In this document: piece by piece, positions 1 through 7,667 of the stretch
How positions within the stretch are numbered: the stretch's first letter is position 1
How the letters are laid out: every line of letters starts with the position of its first letter
From: Acidimicrobiaceae bacterium
GTDB taxonomy: Bacteria; Actinomycetota; Acidimicrobiia; Acidimicrobiales; UBA10347
Direction: 5' to 3'
Length of the DNA stretch: 13,876 nt
Assembly (NCBI GenBank): GCA_003485885.1
Contig: DNHM01000120.1
Span: 1-13,876, forward strand
Program-made: the position numbers and the translations under genes
The notes under the pieces: model-generated
The model's database searches: none
What the model was told of the DNA's origin: nothing
What the model saw: only the letters and a program-made list of their open reading frames with translations

Positions 1-256
1 CAGCGTGGGCGAGAAAGCTGCCTGTTGCCATGCTTAATGCCCAACCGTCGGCAGCGGCAGTCATCGAACCGTTCAGCGCCAGTGGACCAAGACCGCCAGC
101 AGCACGTTGGCTGTTGAGCGAGGAAAGGAAGCCTGCCTCGGAGCCAAAGTCACGGGCTGGACCCTGAGCCGAAGCGACAGGAATAGCGAGAAGCATGCTG
201 GCAGTAATGAGGAGTGTTGCCAGGATAGTGAGCTTGCGGAGAGGGTGCAGGCGCAT
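1..256 (-). CDS. Secreted CAP/SCP-domain protein, 5' part only
   Basis: This is the N-terminal 85 codons of a minus-strand gene that leaves the window at base 1. Translation begins at the ATG complementary to 254-256. It shows a textbook signal peptide: basic start (MRLHPLRK), a hydrophobic stretch to about residue 25, and a probable cleavage after the VASA motif. The mature part contains FLSSLNSQRAAGGLGPL followed by a segment with W and a terminal FLAHA. This matches the first helix region of bacterial CAP (SCP/PR-1, YkwD-like) domains, in which an xLNxxRxxxGLxPL motif and a later SxxLAH motif are typical. Such proteins are exported or cell-wall associated, and their biochemical role is generally unknown. 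No clear Shine-Dalgarno precedes the start. The gene diverges from the acyl-CoA synthetase-like gene. The CAP call rests on motif resemblance over a partial domain. Confidence 0.7.
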   Translation of the reverse strand, partial: MRLHPLRKLTILATLLITASMLLAIPVASAQGPARDFGSEAGFLSSLNSQRAAGGLGPLALNGSMTAAADGWALSMATGSFLAHA

Positions 257-378
257 GAGGTGGAGAACCGTTCAGTGTGGAGGTGTGCACTAGGTAGTTC
301 GGCACCAAACGGCCTGCCAAGAGGGATGGGGCGCTGATTGGGCATTGCGGCCCTGGGTCGATCCAGGCCTAGGTCATA

Positions 379-1935
379 ATGCCCACAACCCGCGACGTAT
401 GGACAGTGGCGCCCTCACCTGGCTGGTCGCAGTCGGGTTGCGAGCCGAACATGATCCTCTGGTGGCCGTTGCCCTACGATGCGGAGGTGAACGTTGTTGA
501 GTTGTTCTCCGATCATGATGGCGACAGTGTCGCCTTCGTCTGCGACGGCGTTTCGCAGACCTATGGCCAGCTGACTTCCCGAGTCGAAATCGCACGCACC
601 GAGTTCGCTCTTCTCGCTCCGGCAGGGTCCAACATCGTGATTATGGGCGAGAGTTCGTTGTTGTTCATCGAAGCGCTGTTTGCTGCATTGAGTGCCGGGT
701 TGCCGGTCGTGCCGCTGCACCCTCGGTATCCCCGTGGTGAGGTTGAACGGGCGGTGCAGCTTGCACGGCCTGTGTTGATCGTCAGCACCGACGATGCCTC
801 GTATGCAATGGCTCAAGGTTTGAGCATCGAACATATTCGGGCCGAAGAACTCTTTGTCGAGTCCCAAGGTGAACCGATCGCTCCGCTCGACCTCGAACCG
901 GACCATCCAGCCCTACTCATGTTCACCAGCGGAACCGCTGGCAGCCCACGTATCGCTGTGCTCAGCCACGGCAATGTTGCCGCCAGCATCGAGCAGTCCC
1001 GCAGCAGCGCTCCAGGTCTGGCCGACAACAAACACACGATCCTGGGCGTTATGCCGCTGACACATGTGCTTGGCATCGTCAGTGTGGTTGCGGTAGCTAT
1101 CTCGGTTGGTGCCACGGTTGTCCTCACCACCAAGACCGACGTCAACTCGGTTGCGGCCACCATCAAGGAGAACCAGGTCACGTTCCTAGTGGCTCCTCCG
1201 GTGTTCTGGTTTCGACTCGCCAATAGCGAGGTCGAACCAGACATGTTGTCGTCGATCACTATGACTCTGAGCGGCGCCGCCCCGTTGAGCGCCGCTGTCG
1301 CTGAGACGTTGGCCGAACGGTACGGACTGCGACTCCGCCAGGGTTACGGTTTGACCGAAGCCTCACCCGGTCTCACCTCCGCAGTCGGCACCGATGCTCC
1401 AGCGACCTCAGTCGGACGTCCAATGCCGGGGGTCAAACTCCGCCTCGTTGATGAACATGGCGACGACGCTCTCGTCGGCGACATCGGCGAAGTCTGGGCC
1501 CAGGGGCCGAATGTCTTTGCGGGGTATCTCGGTGACCCCCAGGCAACCGCAGCGGTGATCGACCCCGACGGTTGGCTTCACACCGGGGATCTGGCTGTTG
1601 TCGACGAGAATGGCTTCCTGTACATCGTTGGTCGCAACAAGGACCAGATCATCGTGTCTGGATTTAATGTGCATCCGGGCGAGGTCGAAGAGCGGCTTGT
1701 GGAACATCACAGCGTTATGGCGGCAGCGGTGGTTGGCAAGCCCGATCCGGAGTACGGCGAGATTGTGATTGCGTATGTGGTAGCTGCCCGTGGCATGGAA
1801 CCTGATGCCGACGTCCTCGAGGCGCATTGTCGAACGCGGCTGGCCGGATACAAAGTCCCGTCACGGTTTGAAGTCGTCGACCAGTTACCTCGCGGGGCTA
1901 GCGGCAAAATCCAGCGGCGGGTGTTGCGCGATTGA
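379..1935 (+). CDS. AMP-forming acyl-CoA synthetase/ligase (ANL superfamily)
   Basis: The enzyme probably activates a carboxylic acid with ATP and joins it to CoA through an acyl-adenylate; the substrate cannot be told. Core motifs run in family order: P-loop FTSGTAGSPR (182-191), YGLTE (323-327), TGD (402-404), GRNKDQI (418-424) and a C-terminal PRGASGK with the catalytic lysine K510. The P-loop ends in PR where PK is usual. At 518 residues the length is normal. The start is uncertain: ATG 379 gives a 24-residue leader that looks unlike the family, so ATG 451 or GTG 487 (just before NVVELF) may be the true start. None of the three has a well-spaced ribosome binding site. The gene ends 73 nt before rex, in the same direction, and may be its own transcript because rex has a separate promoter-like region. 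It could also be an adenylation enzyme for another pathway. Confidence 0.87.
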   Translation: MPTTRDVWTVAPSPGWSQSGCEPNMILWWPLPYDAEVNVVELFSDHDGDSVAFVCDGVSQTYGQLTSRVEIARTEFALLAPAGSNIVIMGESSLLFIEALFAALSAGLPVVPLHPRYPRGEVERAVQLARPVLIVSTDDASYAMAQGLSIEHIRAEELFVESQGEPIAPLDLEPDHPALLMFTSGTAGSPRIAVLSHGNVAASIEQSRSSAPGLADNKHTILGVMPLTHVLGIVSVVAVAISVGATVVLTTKTDVNSVAATIKENQVTFLVAPPVFWFRLANSEVEPDMLSSITMTLSGAAPLSAAVAETLAERYGLRLRQGYGLTEASPGLTSAVGTDAPATSVGRPMPGVKLRLVDEHGDDALVGDIGEVWAQGPNVFAGYLGDPQATAAVIDPDGWLHTGDLAVVDENGFLYIVGRNKDQIIVSGFNVHPGEVEERLVEHHSVMAAAVVGKPDPEYGEIVIAYVVAARGMEPDADVLEAHCRTRLAGYKVPSRFEVVDQLPRGASGKIQRRVLRD

Positions 1936-1960
1936 ATCTGCGAGATCAACGTGGAGCTTT

Positions 1961-1992
1961 AGCTTGTGCGATTGTGAACAGAGGCACAAGCT
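1961..1992. repeat. 9-bp perfect inverted repeat upstream of rex
   Basis: AGCTTGTGC at 1961-1969 is exactly complementary to GCACAAGCT at 1984-1992, with a 14-nt loop. The right arm contains the CACAA half-site of the Rex operator at 1972-1989. CACAA can therefore pair with either of two TTGTG half-sites (1964-1968 or 1972-1976). It could be an extended operator or an RNA hairpin just after the synthetase gene. No T-run follows, so it is a poor intrinsic terminator. Confidence 0.6.
1972..1989. promoter_or_regulatory. Rex operator (ROP)
   Basis: The 18-bp site reads TTGTG, eight bases, CACAA, with AA after the left half-site. The known Rex operator consensus in actinobacteria is TTGTGAA-N4-TTCACAA, so both outer half-sites and the spacing match; only the inner TT of the right arm is changed to GG. 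It lies 20 nt before the rex start and overlaps the likely -35 element. This fits autorepression of rex, relieved when NADH is high. Confidence 0.8.
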
Positions 1993-2000
1993 TCTAGCCT
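1972..2000 (+). promoter_or_regulatory. Candidate promoter of rex (leaderless type)
   Basis: A -35-like TTGTGA (1972-1977) and a -10-like TAGCCT (1995-2000) are separated by 17 nt. The expected transcription start is 6-9 nt beyond the -10, at or next to the rex ATG at 2009, which would give a leaderless or nearly leaderless mRNA. The -35 lies inside the Rex operator, so bound Rex would block RNA polymerase. The promoter is inferred by pattern only. Confidence 0.5.
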
Positions 2001-2008
2001 TAGGAGCG

Positions 2009-2677
2009 ATGGCAGAAGACGGGTTGCAGGTCCCCGCAGCATCGGTAGCAAGGCTGCCGTTGTATTTGCGTTGTTTGGAAGAATTGTGCGCGAACGGTGT
2101 CGCAACCGTCTCGTCGTCTCGGTTGGCAGAACTTGCTGGCGTGAACGCTGCCAAGCTGCGCAAGGACCTGTCGCACCTCGGCAGCTACGGCACCCGAGGT
2201 GTCGGCTACGAGGTCATCAATCTTACCCACGAGATCCAGCGAGAACTCGGACTCGATGAACAGTCACCAGTGATCGTGGTCGGGCTTGGCAATTTGGGCC
2301 AGGCGCTAGCAAAACACGGCGGTTTCGGCGATCGAGGGTTCCCGATCGTGGCACTGTTCGATGTGCAGCCTGACATCGTTGGTATGCAGATCGGCGACCT
2401 TGTTGTGGCCCACTTCGACGACCTTGCTGGGATCGTTGCGCATTACAAGGCTCGCACCGCCATCATCTCCACTCCGGCCGATGCTGCCCAACAGGTGACC
2501 GACGATGTCATTGCAGCTGGAATCACCTCGGTGCTGAATTTTGCCCCGACGGTTGTGCAGGTCGGCGAAGGTGTGGCGTTGCGCCAGGTAGACCTTGCGC
2601 TTGAACTCCAAATTTTGAGCTACTACCAACCGCGGTCAGATTCTGAACGTGACACAAAACTCAGGCTTTCAGTATGA
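2009..2677 (+). CDS. rex: Redox-sensing transcriptional repressor Rex
   Basis: Rex senses the NADH/NAD+ ratio and represses respiratory and fermentative genes when NADH is low. The 222-residue length is normal for the family. An N-terminal winged helix (about 1-80) carries RLPLYLR and the recognition segment RKDLSHLGSYGTRGVGY (51-67), very close to the family signature. A Rossmann fold follows with GLGNLG (92-97) and the acidic residue D118 after the second strand, and then a C-terminal domain-swap helix ending in LSYY. The start ATG 2009 gives the expected N-terminus; an AGGAG at 2002-2006 lies only 2 nt before it, which is too close for a good ribosome binding site and agrees with leaderless expression. 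The reading frame is open upstream to 1790, but that part overlaps the synthetase gene. A Rex operator precedes the gene. It is followed by hemA, as in the Streptomyces rex-hemACD operon. Confidence 0.95.
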   Translation: MAEDGLQVPAASVARLPLYLRCLEELCANGVATVSSSRLAELAGVNAAKLRKDLSHLGSYGTRGVGYEVINLTHEIQRELGLDEQSPVIVVGLGNLGQALAKHGGFGDRGFPIVALFDVQPDIVGMQIGDLVVAHFDDLAGIVAHYKARTAIISTPADAAQQVTDDVIAAGITSVLNFAPTVVQVGEGVALRQVDLALELQILSYYQPRSDSERDTKLRLSV

Positions 2678-2679
2678 GC

Positions 2680-2691
2680 ATTTGGTCAAAT
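2680..2691. promoter_or_regulatory. Short palindrome between rex and hemA
   Basis: ATTTG-GT-CAAAT is a perfect 5-bp inverted repeat directly after the rex stop and 47 nt before hemA. It could be an operator for hemA. A related string, CATTTGGYCA, recurs at 5804-5813 before hemL. TAGGGT at 2691-2696 could be a -10 element for hemA, but no convincing -35 partner was found. No regulator is proposed. Confidence 0.3.
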
Positions 2692-2738
2692 AGGGTTCAG
2701 AATGAAGTAGCCCCCATTCCCGCCTTCGAAGTCTCATC

Positions 2739-4013
2739 ATGTCGTTTGTAGTCATCGGTCTCAATCACGCCACGGCGCCGCTCGACATTCTTGAGCAGGT
2801 AACCGTCGCTCCCGATGGGCTCGACAAGGCGTTGCACGATCTATCCCTGCGGCCGTATGTGTCCGAAGGGGTAGTACTCAGCACCTGTAACCGGACCGAG
2901 GTCTACATCTTGGCCGAGCGGTTTCATGGTGCCTTCCAGGACGTCCGCGACTTCTTGGCCCAGATCTCGTTCGTTGCTCCCGAGGTGCTGAACGATCACC
3001 TCTATACCTTCTACGACGATCAAGCCATCGAACACCTTTTCCGCGTTAGCGCTGGTGTCGACTCTGCCGTACTCGGCGAGCATGAAATTCTTGGGCAGCT
3101 AAAACGAGCCTGGGAAGCAGCCCAGAACCACGGCTGTGTTGGTATGTCGCTCAACTCGATCTTTCGAGCTGCCGTGGCAGTCGGCAAACGGGTTCGCACC
3201 GAAACGTCGATTTCGCGCAGCATTGCCTCGGTGTCGCAGGCCGCCATTGTCATGGCCGAAGAACGCCTTGAGTCACTCGATGGCAAACATGTGTTGCTCG
3301 TTGGTGCCGGTGAAATGGGTAGCGGCATGGCGAAGACCCTCGCCAACCACAACACCGCCTCGATCACGGTGATAAGCCGCACCGAAACAACCGCCGCCGA
3401 TATCGCGAGCCAAATCGGTGCTCAGGTTCGACCATTCGACGAACTGGGCCAGGCACTCGCTGCTTGCGACGTAGCGTTTACATCCACGGCATCGCCAGGC
3501 ATGGTTGTTGAAGCCGAGCTTGTTGCCCCGCTGCTCGACCAACGATCTGCGGATCACCGGTTGGGCGATCTGTTGATCCTCGATGTGGCCATGCCCCGCG
3601 ACGTCGCCGCCAATGTCGGCGAACTTCCTGGTGTTGAACTGTGCGACCTTGATGCCATTGGTGCATTCGTGGCCAAGGGTCTTGAGAGCAGGGCTGGCGA
3701 AGTCCATCAGGTCAACCAGATCATCACCGAGGAAATGCAGCGACATCTCCGCGAAGTCGGCAAGCAGTCGGTCTCACCGTTGATCACCAGCTTTCGTTCC
3801 CAAGTCGAGCAGTTGCGTACCGATGAGATGACACGCCAAGCGAACAAGTTGGCAGATCTCACGCCAGATCAACGTGCCGCTGTCGACGAGGCAACTCGTG
3901 CGGTGTTAAACAAGGTGCTGCACGAGCCCACCATGCGTCTCAAGGATTCGGCCAACAGCCTGCGCGGCGAGCGGCTTGCAGCTGCCCTGCGCGAACTGTT
4001 CGACCTGCACTAG
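2739..4013 (+). CDS. hemA: Glutamyl-tRNA reductase
   Basis: This enzyme performs the first committed step of the C5 pathway: NADPH-dependent reduction of glutamyl-tRNA(Glu) to glutamate-1-semialdehyde. The protein opens with VVIGLNHATAPLDILE, typical of the family. It has the catalytic cysteine C50 in STCNRTEVY, the AGVDSAVLGEHEILGQ segment (105-120), a Rossmann GAGEMG (189-194), and a C-terminal dimerisation region with the usual RxxxN-type helices. The 424-residue length is normal. ATG 2739 gives the expected N-terminus although no strong ribosome binding site is present (GAAG lies about 8 nt upstream). It sits 61 nt after rex and 9 nt before hemC, so rex-hemA-hemC-hemD is probably one transcript. 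The Rex operator would couple haem supply to redox state. Confidence 0.97.
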   Translation: MSFVVIGLNHATAPLDILEQVTVAPDGLDKALHDLSLRPYVSEGVVLSTCNRTEVYILAERFHGAFQDVRDFLAQISFVAPEVLNDHLYTFYDDQAIEHLFRVSAGVDSAVLGEHEILGQLKRAWEAAQNHGCVGMSLNSIFRAAVAVGKRVRTETSISRSIASVSQAAIVMAEERLESLDGKHVLLVGAGEMGSGMAKTLANHNTASITVISRTETTAADIASQIGAQVRPFDELGQALAACDVAFTSTASPGMVVEAELVAPLLDQRSADHRLGDLLILDVAMPRDVAANVGELPGVELCDLDAIGAFVAKGLESRAGEVHQVNQIITEEMQRHLREVGKQSVSPLITSFRSQVEQLRTDEMTRQANKLADLTPDQRAAVDEATRAVLNKVLHEPTMRLKDSANSLRGERLAAALRELFDLH

Positions 4014-4022
4014 ACCATCGCT

Positions 4023-4937
4023 GTGGCTGTTACTACTGAGGGTGCTAGGACTGTTCGCATCGCCACGCGCGGGAGCGAACTCGCGTTGTGGCAGGCGCAT
4101 CATGTCCAAGCGGCCCTCGCGGCAGCGGGTGTCTGCGATCACGCAGACCAGGTAGAGATCGTGATCGTCTCGACCTCGGGGGATCGCGACAAGATCACCC
4201 CGCTGCATGAGATTGGCGGCAAGGGCATTTTTGTCAAAGAGGTGCAGGCCGCACTGCTCGACGGGCGAGCCGACGTGGCGGTGCATTCGGCCAAGGACAT
4301 GCCGGCTGTCTCACCACCGGAACTCACACTTGGAGCGGTCCCTCTTCGAGCGAATCCTCACGACGTACTTGTTGGTTCTCGACTCAATGAGCTGGCCGCA
4401 GGTGCTCGGATCGGCACTGGTTCAGTTCGACGCCGTGCCCAACTCGCTGCGCTTCGACCTGACCTAGTATTCGACGAACTTCGTGGCAACATCGCAACCC
4501 GGCTCAACAGGCTGGCTGACTTCGATGCCATCGTCATGGCAGCAGCACCACTCGACCGTTTGGGCCTGCAGCTCGATGTTGTGCACGAGATGACGGCTGA
4601 ACAAATGGTTCCCCAAGTCGGCCAAGGGGCACTGGCCGTCGAATGTCGCGCTAACGATGCTGGCATGCTCGCCGGACTTGCTGCAATCAACCACAAGCAC
4701 AGTCGAGCAGTATTCGAATGTGAACGAGCTTTTCTGACCGAGCTGGGTGGCGACTGTTCACTACCTGCAGGTGCCCATGCGGTGTTGACCAGTGACGCGC
4801 TGACGGGTGACGGGTACTCGATCACTGGGTTCCTGGCGTCAGAGGACCTGGCGACCAGTCATCAAATCACGGTGACAGGGGTCGATGGGCCTGCACTCGG
4901 AACGCGCCTTGCCGTCGAGCTGCGCTCTCGTCTCTAG
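4023..4937 (+). CDS. hemC: Hydroxymethylbilane synthase (porphobilinogen deaminase)
   Basis: The cytoplasmic enzyme joins four porphobilinogen molecules into the linear tetrapyrrole hydroxymethylbilane. The family start RIATRGSELALWQA (12-25) is present. The catalytic aspartate is D92 in HSAKDMP. GTGSVRRRAQL (131-141) and RGNIATRLNRL (154-164) supply the arginines that hold the substrate carboxylates. The dipyrromethane cofactor attaches to C245 in GGDCSLPAGAH. The 304-residue length is normal. Translation begins at GTG 4023, 9 nt after the hemA stop, and the gene ends 8 nt before hemD, so the three genes are tightly packed and probably cotranscribed. Nothing in the sequence looks degenerate. 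Confidence 0.97.
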   Translation: MAVTTEGARTVRIATRGSELALWQAHHVQAALAAAGVCDHADQVEIVIVSTSGDRDKITPLHEIGGKGIFVKEVQAALLDGRADVAVHSAKDMPAVSPPELTLGAVPLRANPHDVLVGSRLNELAAGARIGTGSVRRRAQLAALRPDLVFDELRGNIATRLNRLADFDAIVMAAAPLDRLGLQLDVVHEMTAEQMVPQVGQGALAVECRANDAGMLAGLAAINHKHSRAVFECERAFLTELGGDCSLPAGAHAVLTSDALTGDGYSITGFLASEDLATSHQITVTGVDGPALGTRLAVELRSRL

Positions 4938-4945
4938 GTCGCATC

Positions 4946-5716
4946 GTGGCTGACCATGCTCCGCTCGCTGGCGTAACGGTCGTGGTGACTCGGGCCAAGG
5001 CGCAGGCGTCTGCCCTGACCGAGAAGCTGCTTGCGCTTGGGGCTTCGACGGTTGGTGTCGCAACGATTGAGATCGTGCCGCCGGTCGATGGGGGAGCGGC
5101 GCTCACCGCCGCGCTTGCTTCGGGCAACCACGACCAGATTGTCGTGGCATCGCCCAACGGGGCCAAGGCTCTCGCTACCGCGGTCGAGGAACTCACGGCA
5201 CGAATGGGGTGTGATGCGGTCGCGTTGCCTCCGGTCGCCTGTGTAGGTCCAAGTACCGCTGCCAAGCTCGATGACTCAGCTCTGCGCGTCAATATCGTCC
5301 CTGGCCGGGCTGTCGCTGAAGGGCTCGTCGAGGTCATGCCAGAGGCAGTGTCAGGTCGAGATCGGCTGTTGCTGGTTCAGGCCGAAGTCGCTCGCGGTGT
5401 GCTCGAAGTTGGACTTGGTGAGAAGGGCTGGAATGTCGATCGTGTTGTTGCCTATCGCACTATCGACGCTCAGGTGACCGAGGATGATCGGGCGCTTGCA
5501 CGTACGGGCGACATCATCACCTTCGCCTCGTCGTCCGCTGTTGAGCGTTTTGTGAGATTGGTTGGGCGTGAGCTGGTGCCACCCGTCGTGGCAAGCATCG
5601 GGCCGATCACCTCGGCTACGGCGACCGAGTTGGGCCTCAACGTCATGATCGAAGCCGAACCCCACACCGTCGACGGGTTGGTAGCGGCCCTCGTCATGTG
5701 GGCAACCAGTCGCTAA
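4946..5716 (+). CDS. hemD: Uroporphyrinogen-III synthase
   Basis: HemD cyclises hydroxymethylbilane with inversion of ring D, giving uroporphyrinogen III. The family is poorly conserved, but the expected landmarks are here: VVVTRAKAQASALTEKLLALGA near the N-terminus, VASPNGAKAL around residue 70, and ITFASSSAVERFV in the second domain, all typical of the two-lobed HemD fold. The length of 256 residues fits a single-domain HemD without a fused methyltransferase. The start is GTG 4946, 8 nt after the hemC stop. The position directly after hemC strengthens the call. In many actinobacteria hemB follows, but here a non-coding gap of 186 nt leads to hemL instead. Confidence 0.92.
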   Translation: MADHAPLAGVTVVVTRAKAQASALTEKLLALGASTVGVATIEIVPPVDGGAALTAALASGNHDQIVVASPNGAKALATAVEELTARMGCDAVALPPVACVGPSTAAKLDDSALRVNIVPGRAVAEGLVEVMPEAVSGRDRLLLVQAEVARGVLEVGLGEKGWNVDRVVAYRTIDAQVTEDDRALARTGDIITFASSSAVERFVRLVGRELVPPVVASIGPITSATATELGLNVMIEAEPHTVDGLVAALVMWATSR

Positions 5717-5748
5717 AACAGCGCTACGAGCAGTCAGCTTCGGTGTGT

Positions 5749-5771
5749 GGTGGAAGCATCACGCTGCCACC
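5749..5771 (+). terminator. Possible terminator hairpin after hemD
   Basis: GGTGG (5749-5753) pairs with CCACC (5767-5771), and inside it AGC (5755-5757) pairs with GCT (5763-5765), leaving one A-G mismatch and a 5-nt loop. It begins 32 nt after the hemD stop. No T-tract follows, so it may be a weak or factor-assisted terminator of the rex-hem transcript. Confidence 0.35.
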
Positions 5772-5805
5772 TGCTCCGTGTCGTAGGCACCGGGGAATAC
5801 TGACA

Positions 5806-5845
5806 TTTGGCCAGCTGCGGACATCTCCGTTTGTCCAGACGCGGA
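5806..5845. repeat. Imperfect 16-bp direct repeat upstream of hemL
   Basis: TTTGGCCAGCTGCGGA (5806-5821) and TTTGTCCAGACGCGGA (5830-5845) match at 13 of 16 positions and start 24 nt apart, roughly two helical turns. They lie 46-85 nt upstream of the candidate hemL -10. The layout is compatible with a tandem binding site for a regulator of hemL; which one cannot be said. Confidence 0.4.
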
Positions 5846-5890
5846 AGTGGTGGCCTCAGTCGTGATCTCGTCGCAAACGGGGAGAAGGCC

Positions 5891-5896
5891 TAGACT
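5891..5896 (+). promoter_or_regulatory. Candidate -10 element of hemL
   Basis: TAGACT ends 6 nt before the GTG start of hemL, the spacing expected for a leaderless transcript. No strong -35 sequence is seen. A GGAGAAGG stretch (5881-5888) lies too far upstream (14 nt) to be an ideal ribosome binding site for GTG 5903. Confidence 0.4.
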
Positions 5897-5902
5897 CGCT
5901 GC

Positions 5903-7174
5903 GTGTCTGAACGCGCTCACCTCAACAATGCCGACCTGTTTGAACGGGCCAAGCTGGTCATGCCCGGTGGCGTGAATTCGCCGGTTCGATCATTCCGCTC
6001 AGTTGGTGGCACGCCGTACTTCGTCGACAAGGCCGAAGGTCCCTATGTCTGGGACGTCGAAGGCAAACGCTACATCGATTACGTACTGAGCTATGGCCCT
6101 TGCATCCTTGGTCATGCGAACCCGACCATCGTCGACGCCGTCTCGGTCGCCGCCGGCAACGGAACCAGCTACGGAGCACCGACCGAACGCGAAGTGCTGA
6201 TGGCCGAAGAAATGTGCGGCAGGGTCGACGGCCTCGAAATGCTTCGCCTGGTTTCGAGTGGCACCGAGGCCGCCATGTCGGCGATTCGTCTCGCCCGTGG
6301 CGCTACGGGCCGCGACAAGCTGGTCAAGTTCGCTGGCAACTATCACGGTCATAGCGACAACCTGCTGGCTGCTGGCGGCAGCGGTGTCGCCAATCAGGGT
6401 CTCAGTGGCTGCGACGGCGTGCCGGTTGGTGCAGTCGCAGACACGATCGTCGCGCCATACAACGAGATTCCTCAACTCGATGAATCGATTGCGGTTGTGG
6501 CTGTCGAACCGGTGGCAGCGAACATGGGTGTCGTACCCCCAAATCCGGGCTTCCTCGCTGATCTGCGTGTTGCCTGCGACGAGGTCGGTGCCATGTTGTT
6601 GTTCGACGAGGTCATCACCGGTTTCCGGCTCGGGCGAGGCGGCGCTAGTGAATGGTTCGGCGTTAAGCCCGATGTCTGGTGTTTCGGCAAGGTCATCGGC
6701 GGCGGTCTGCCAGTAGGCGCCTATGGCGCATCCCGCGAACTTATGGCCAGCATCGCTCCGCTCGGCGGCGTCTATCAGGGCGGCACACTGTCAGGGAACC
6801 CATTGGCAACCGCTGCGGGTCTGGCGATGCTCGATCAACTCACTGACGACGCGTACGCCAAGCTCGAAGCCACCGCAACTCGACTGGCCACCGGCCTCGA
6901 GCGGGTCTTCACTGCGGCAGGCATCCCAGTCATCGTGCCGCGGGTCGGATCACTTATGGGCATTTTCTTCACCGACGTGGCGCCGACCAACTTCGACGAA
7001 GCCCAAGTAGCGGCTGACAACGGCATCTACAAACATTTCTTCCACGGCATGCTCGAACGTGGCATCGCTCTGGCCCCTGGTCCCTACGAAGCGATCTTTG
7101 TGTCAACCGTGCACACCGATGAACTCATTGACCAGACAATCGCAGCAGCAGCCGAGGTTGCAGCAACCCTGTAG
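5903..7174 (+). CDS. hemL: Glutamate-1-semialdehyde 2,1-aminomutase
   Basis: This PLP enzyme converts glutamate-1-semialdehyde, made by HemA, into 5-aminolevulinate. The protein has the diagnostic start PGGVNSPVRSFRSVGG (21-36), SSGTEAAMSAIRLARG (118-133), NYHGHSD (146-152), DEVITGFR (235-242) and the PLP lysine K263 in FGKVIGGGLPVGAYG. The 423-residue length is normal. GTG 5903 is chosen because it gives the short N-terminus expected for the family and follows a -10-like TAGACT. It has its own putative promoter and may be regulated separately from rex-hemACD. The two steps on either side of the missing hemB product (HemL before, HemC after) are both encoded here, so HemB must be supplied from elsewhere. 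Confidence 0.97.
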   Translation: MSERAHLNNADLFERAKLVMPGGVNSPVRSFRSVGGTPYFVDKAEGPYVWDVEGKRYIDYVLSYGPCILGHANPTIVDAVSVAAGNGTSYGAPTEREVLMAEEMCGRVDGLEMLRLVSSGTEAAMSAIRLARGATGRDKLVKFAGNYHGHSDNLLAAGGSGVANQGLSGCDGVPVGAVADTIVAPYNEIPQLDESIAVVAVEPVAANMGVVPPNPGFLADLRVACDEVGAMLLFDEVITGFRLGRGGASEWFGVKPDVWCFGKVIGGGLPVGAYGASRELMASIAPLGGVYQGGTLSGNPLATAAGLAMLDQLTDDAYAKLEATATRLATGLERVFTAAGIPVIVPRVGSLMGIFFTDVAPTNFDEAQVAADNGIYKHFFHGMLERGIALAPGPYEAIFVSTVHTDELIDQTIAAAAEVAATL

Positions 7175-7206
7175 CTACTGGTGGAACAGGTAGTCGCGTC
7201 GCGTGG

Positions 7207-7662
7207 CTAGGGCCAGATCGGCTGATTGCGTTTATCGACCTCGTCGAGGAGCACGATCGTCTGAGCAGCGCGCACACCATCGGTCTGCTGCAGTTCCTGC
7301 AATGCGACATCGCGTAGATGGTCGAGTGAGTCGGCACGCACGATGAGTGCGTAGTCGAATTGTCCGGCGGTCACGCCAGCCCATTCCACACCAGGTAGGT
7401 CGGTGAGGCGCACGTGCAGGTCGCGCCACCGGCCTTGTTCAACATTGATCAGGACCAAGGCAGCAACGGTTTTGCCGGTGGCGGCATGGTCAACGTGGGC
7501 ACTAAACCCGGTTATCACACCCTCGTCGATGAGCCGATCGAGTCGGTTGTATGCCGTTGCGCGGCCGATCCCAATGTCGGCGGCGAGTTGTGGTGCTGTG
7601 CGCCGTCCGTCGCTACGCAATATGTCGATCATCTTGCGATCGATGTCGTCGAGCGTGTCCAT
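7207..7662 (-). CDS. Lrp/AsnC-family transcriptional regulator
   Basis: The 151-residue protein has the two-part layout of Lrp/AsnC regulators. An N-terminal helix-turn-helix begins LDDIDRKMIDILRSDGRRTAPQLA and continues through IGRATAYNRLDRLIDEGVI (about 32-50). A C-terminal ligand-binding RAM domain follows, with DLPGVEWAGVTAGQFDYALIVRADS (about 88-112), which is the usual G-x-x-D-y motif region. Such proteins usually sense amino acids and form octamers or dimers. It is transcribed away from the phenylalanine hydroxylase gene across a 95-98-nt AT-rich gap, so control of aromatic amino acid catabolism and of itself is a reasonable inference. The gene converges on hemL, 32 nt apart. A TACATT (complement of 7670-7675) sits 7 nt before the ATG, fitting a leaderless start. 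Confidence 0.92.
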   Translation of the reverse strand: MDTLDDIDRKMIDILRSDGRRTAPQLAADIGIGRATAYNRLDRLIDEGVITGFSAHVDHAATGKTVAALVLINVEQGRWRDLHVRLTDLPGVEWAGVTAGQFDYALIVRADSLDHLRDVALQELQQTDGVRAAQTIVLLDEVDKRNQPIWP

Positions 7663-7667
7663 ATAGA

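Noticed and set aside
107..345. Open frames on both strands between the CAP gene and the synthetase gene
   Set aside because: They overlap the well-supported CAP-domain gene in other frames and show no family features.
351..380. Promoter for the synthetase gene (CATAAT at 375-380)
   Set aside because: It overlaps the ATG at 379, has no -35 partner at 16-18 nt, and would only make sense if translation starts at 451 or 487.
7175..7206. Hairpin between convergent hemL and the Lrp-like gene
   Set aside because: Only a 4-6-bp bulged stem around CTACTG/CAGGTAG is possible, with no T-tract; not convincing as a terminator.
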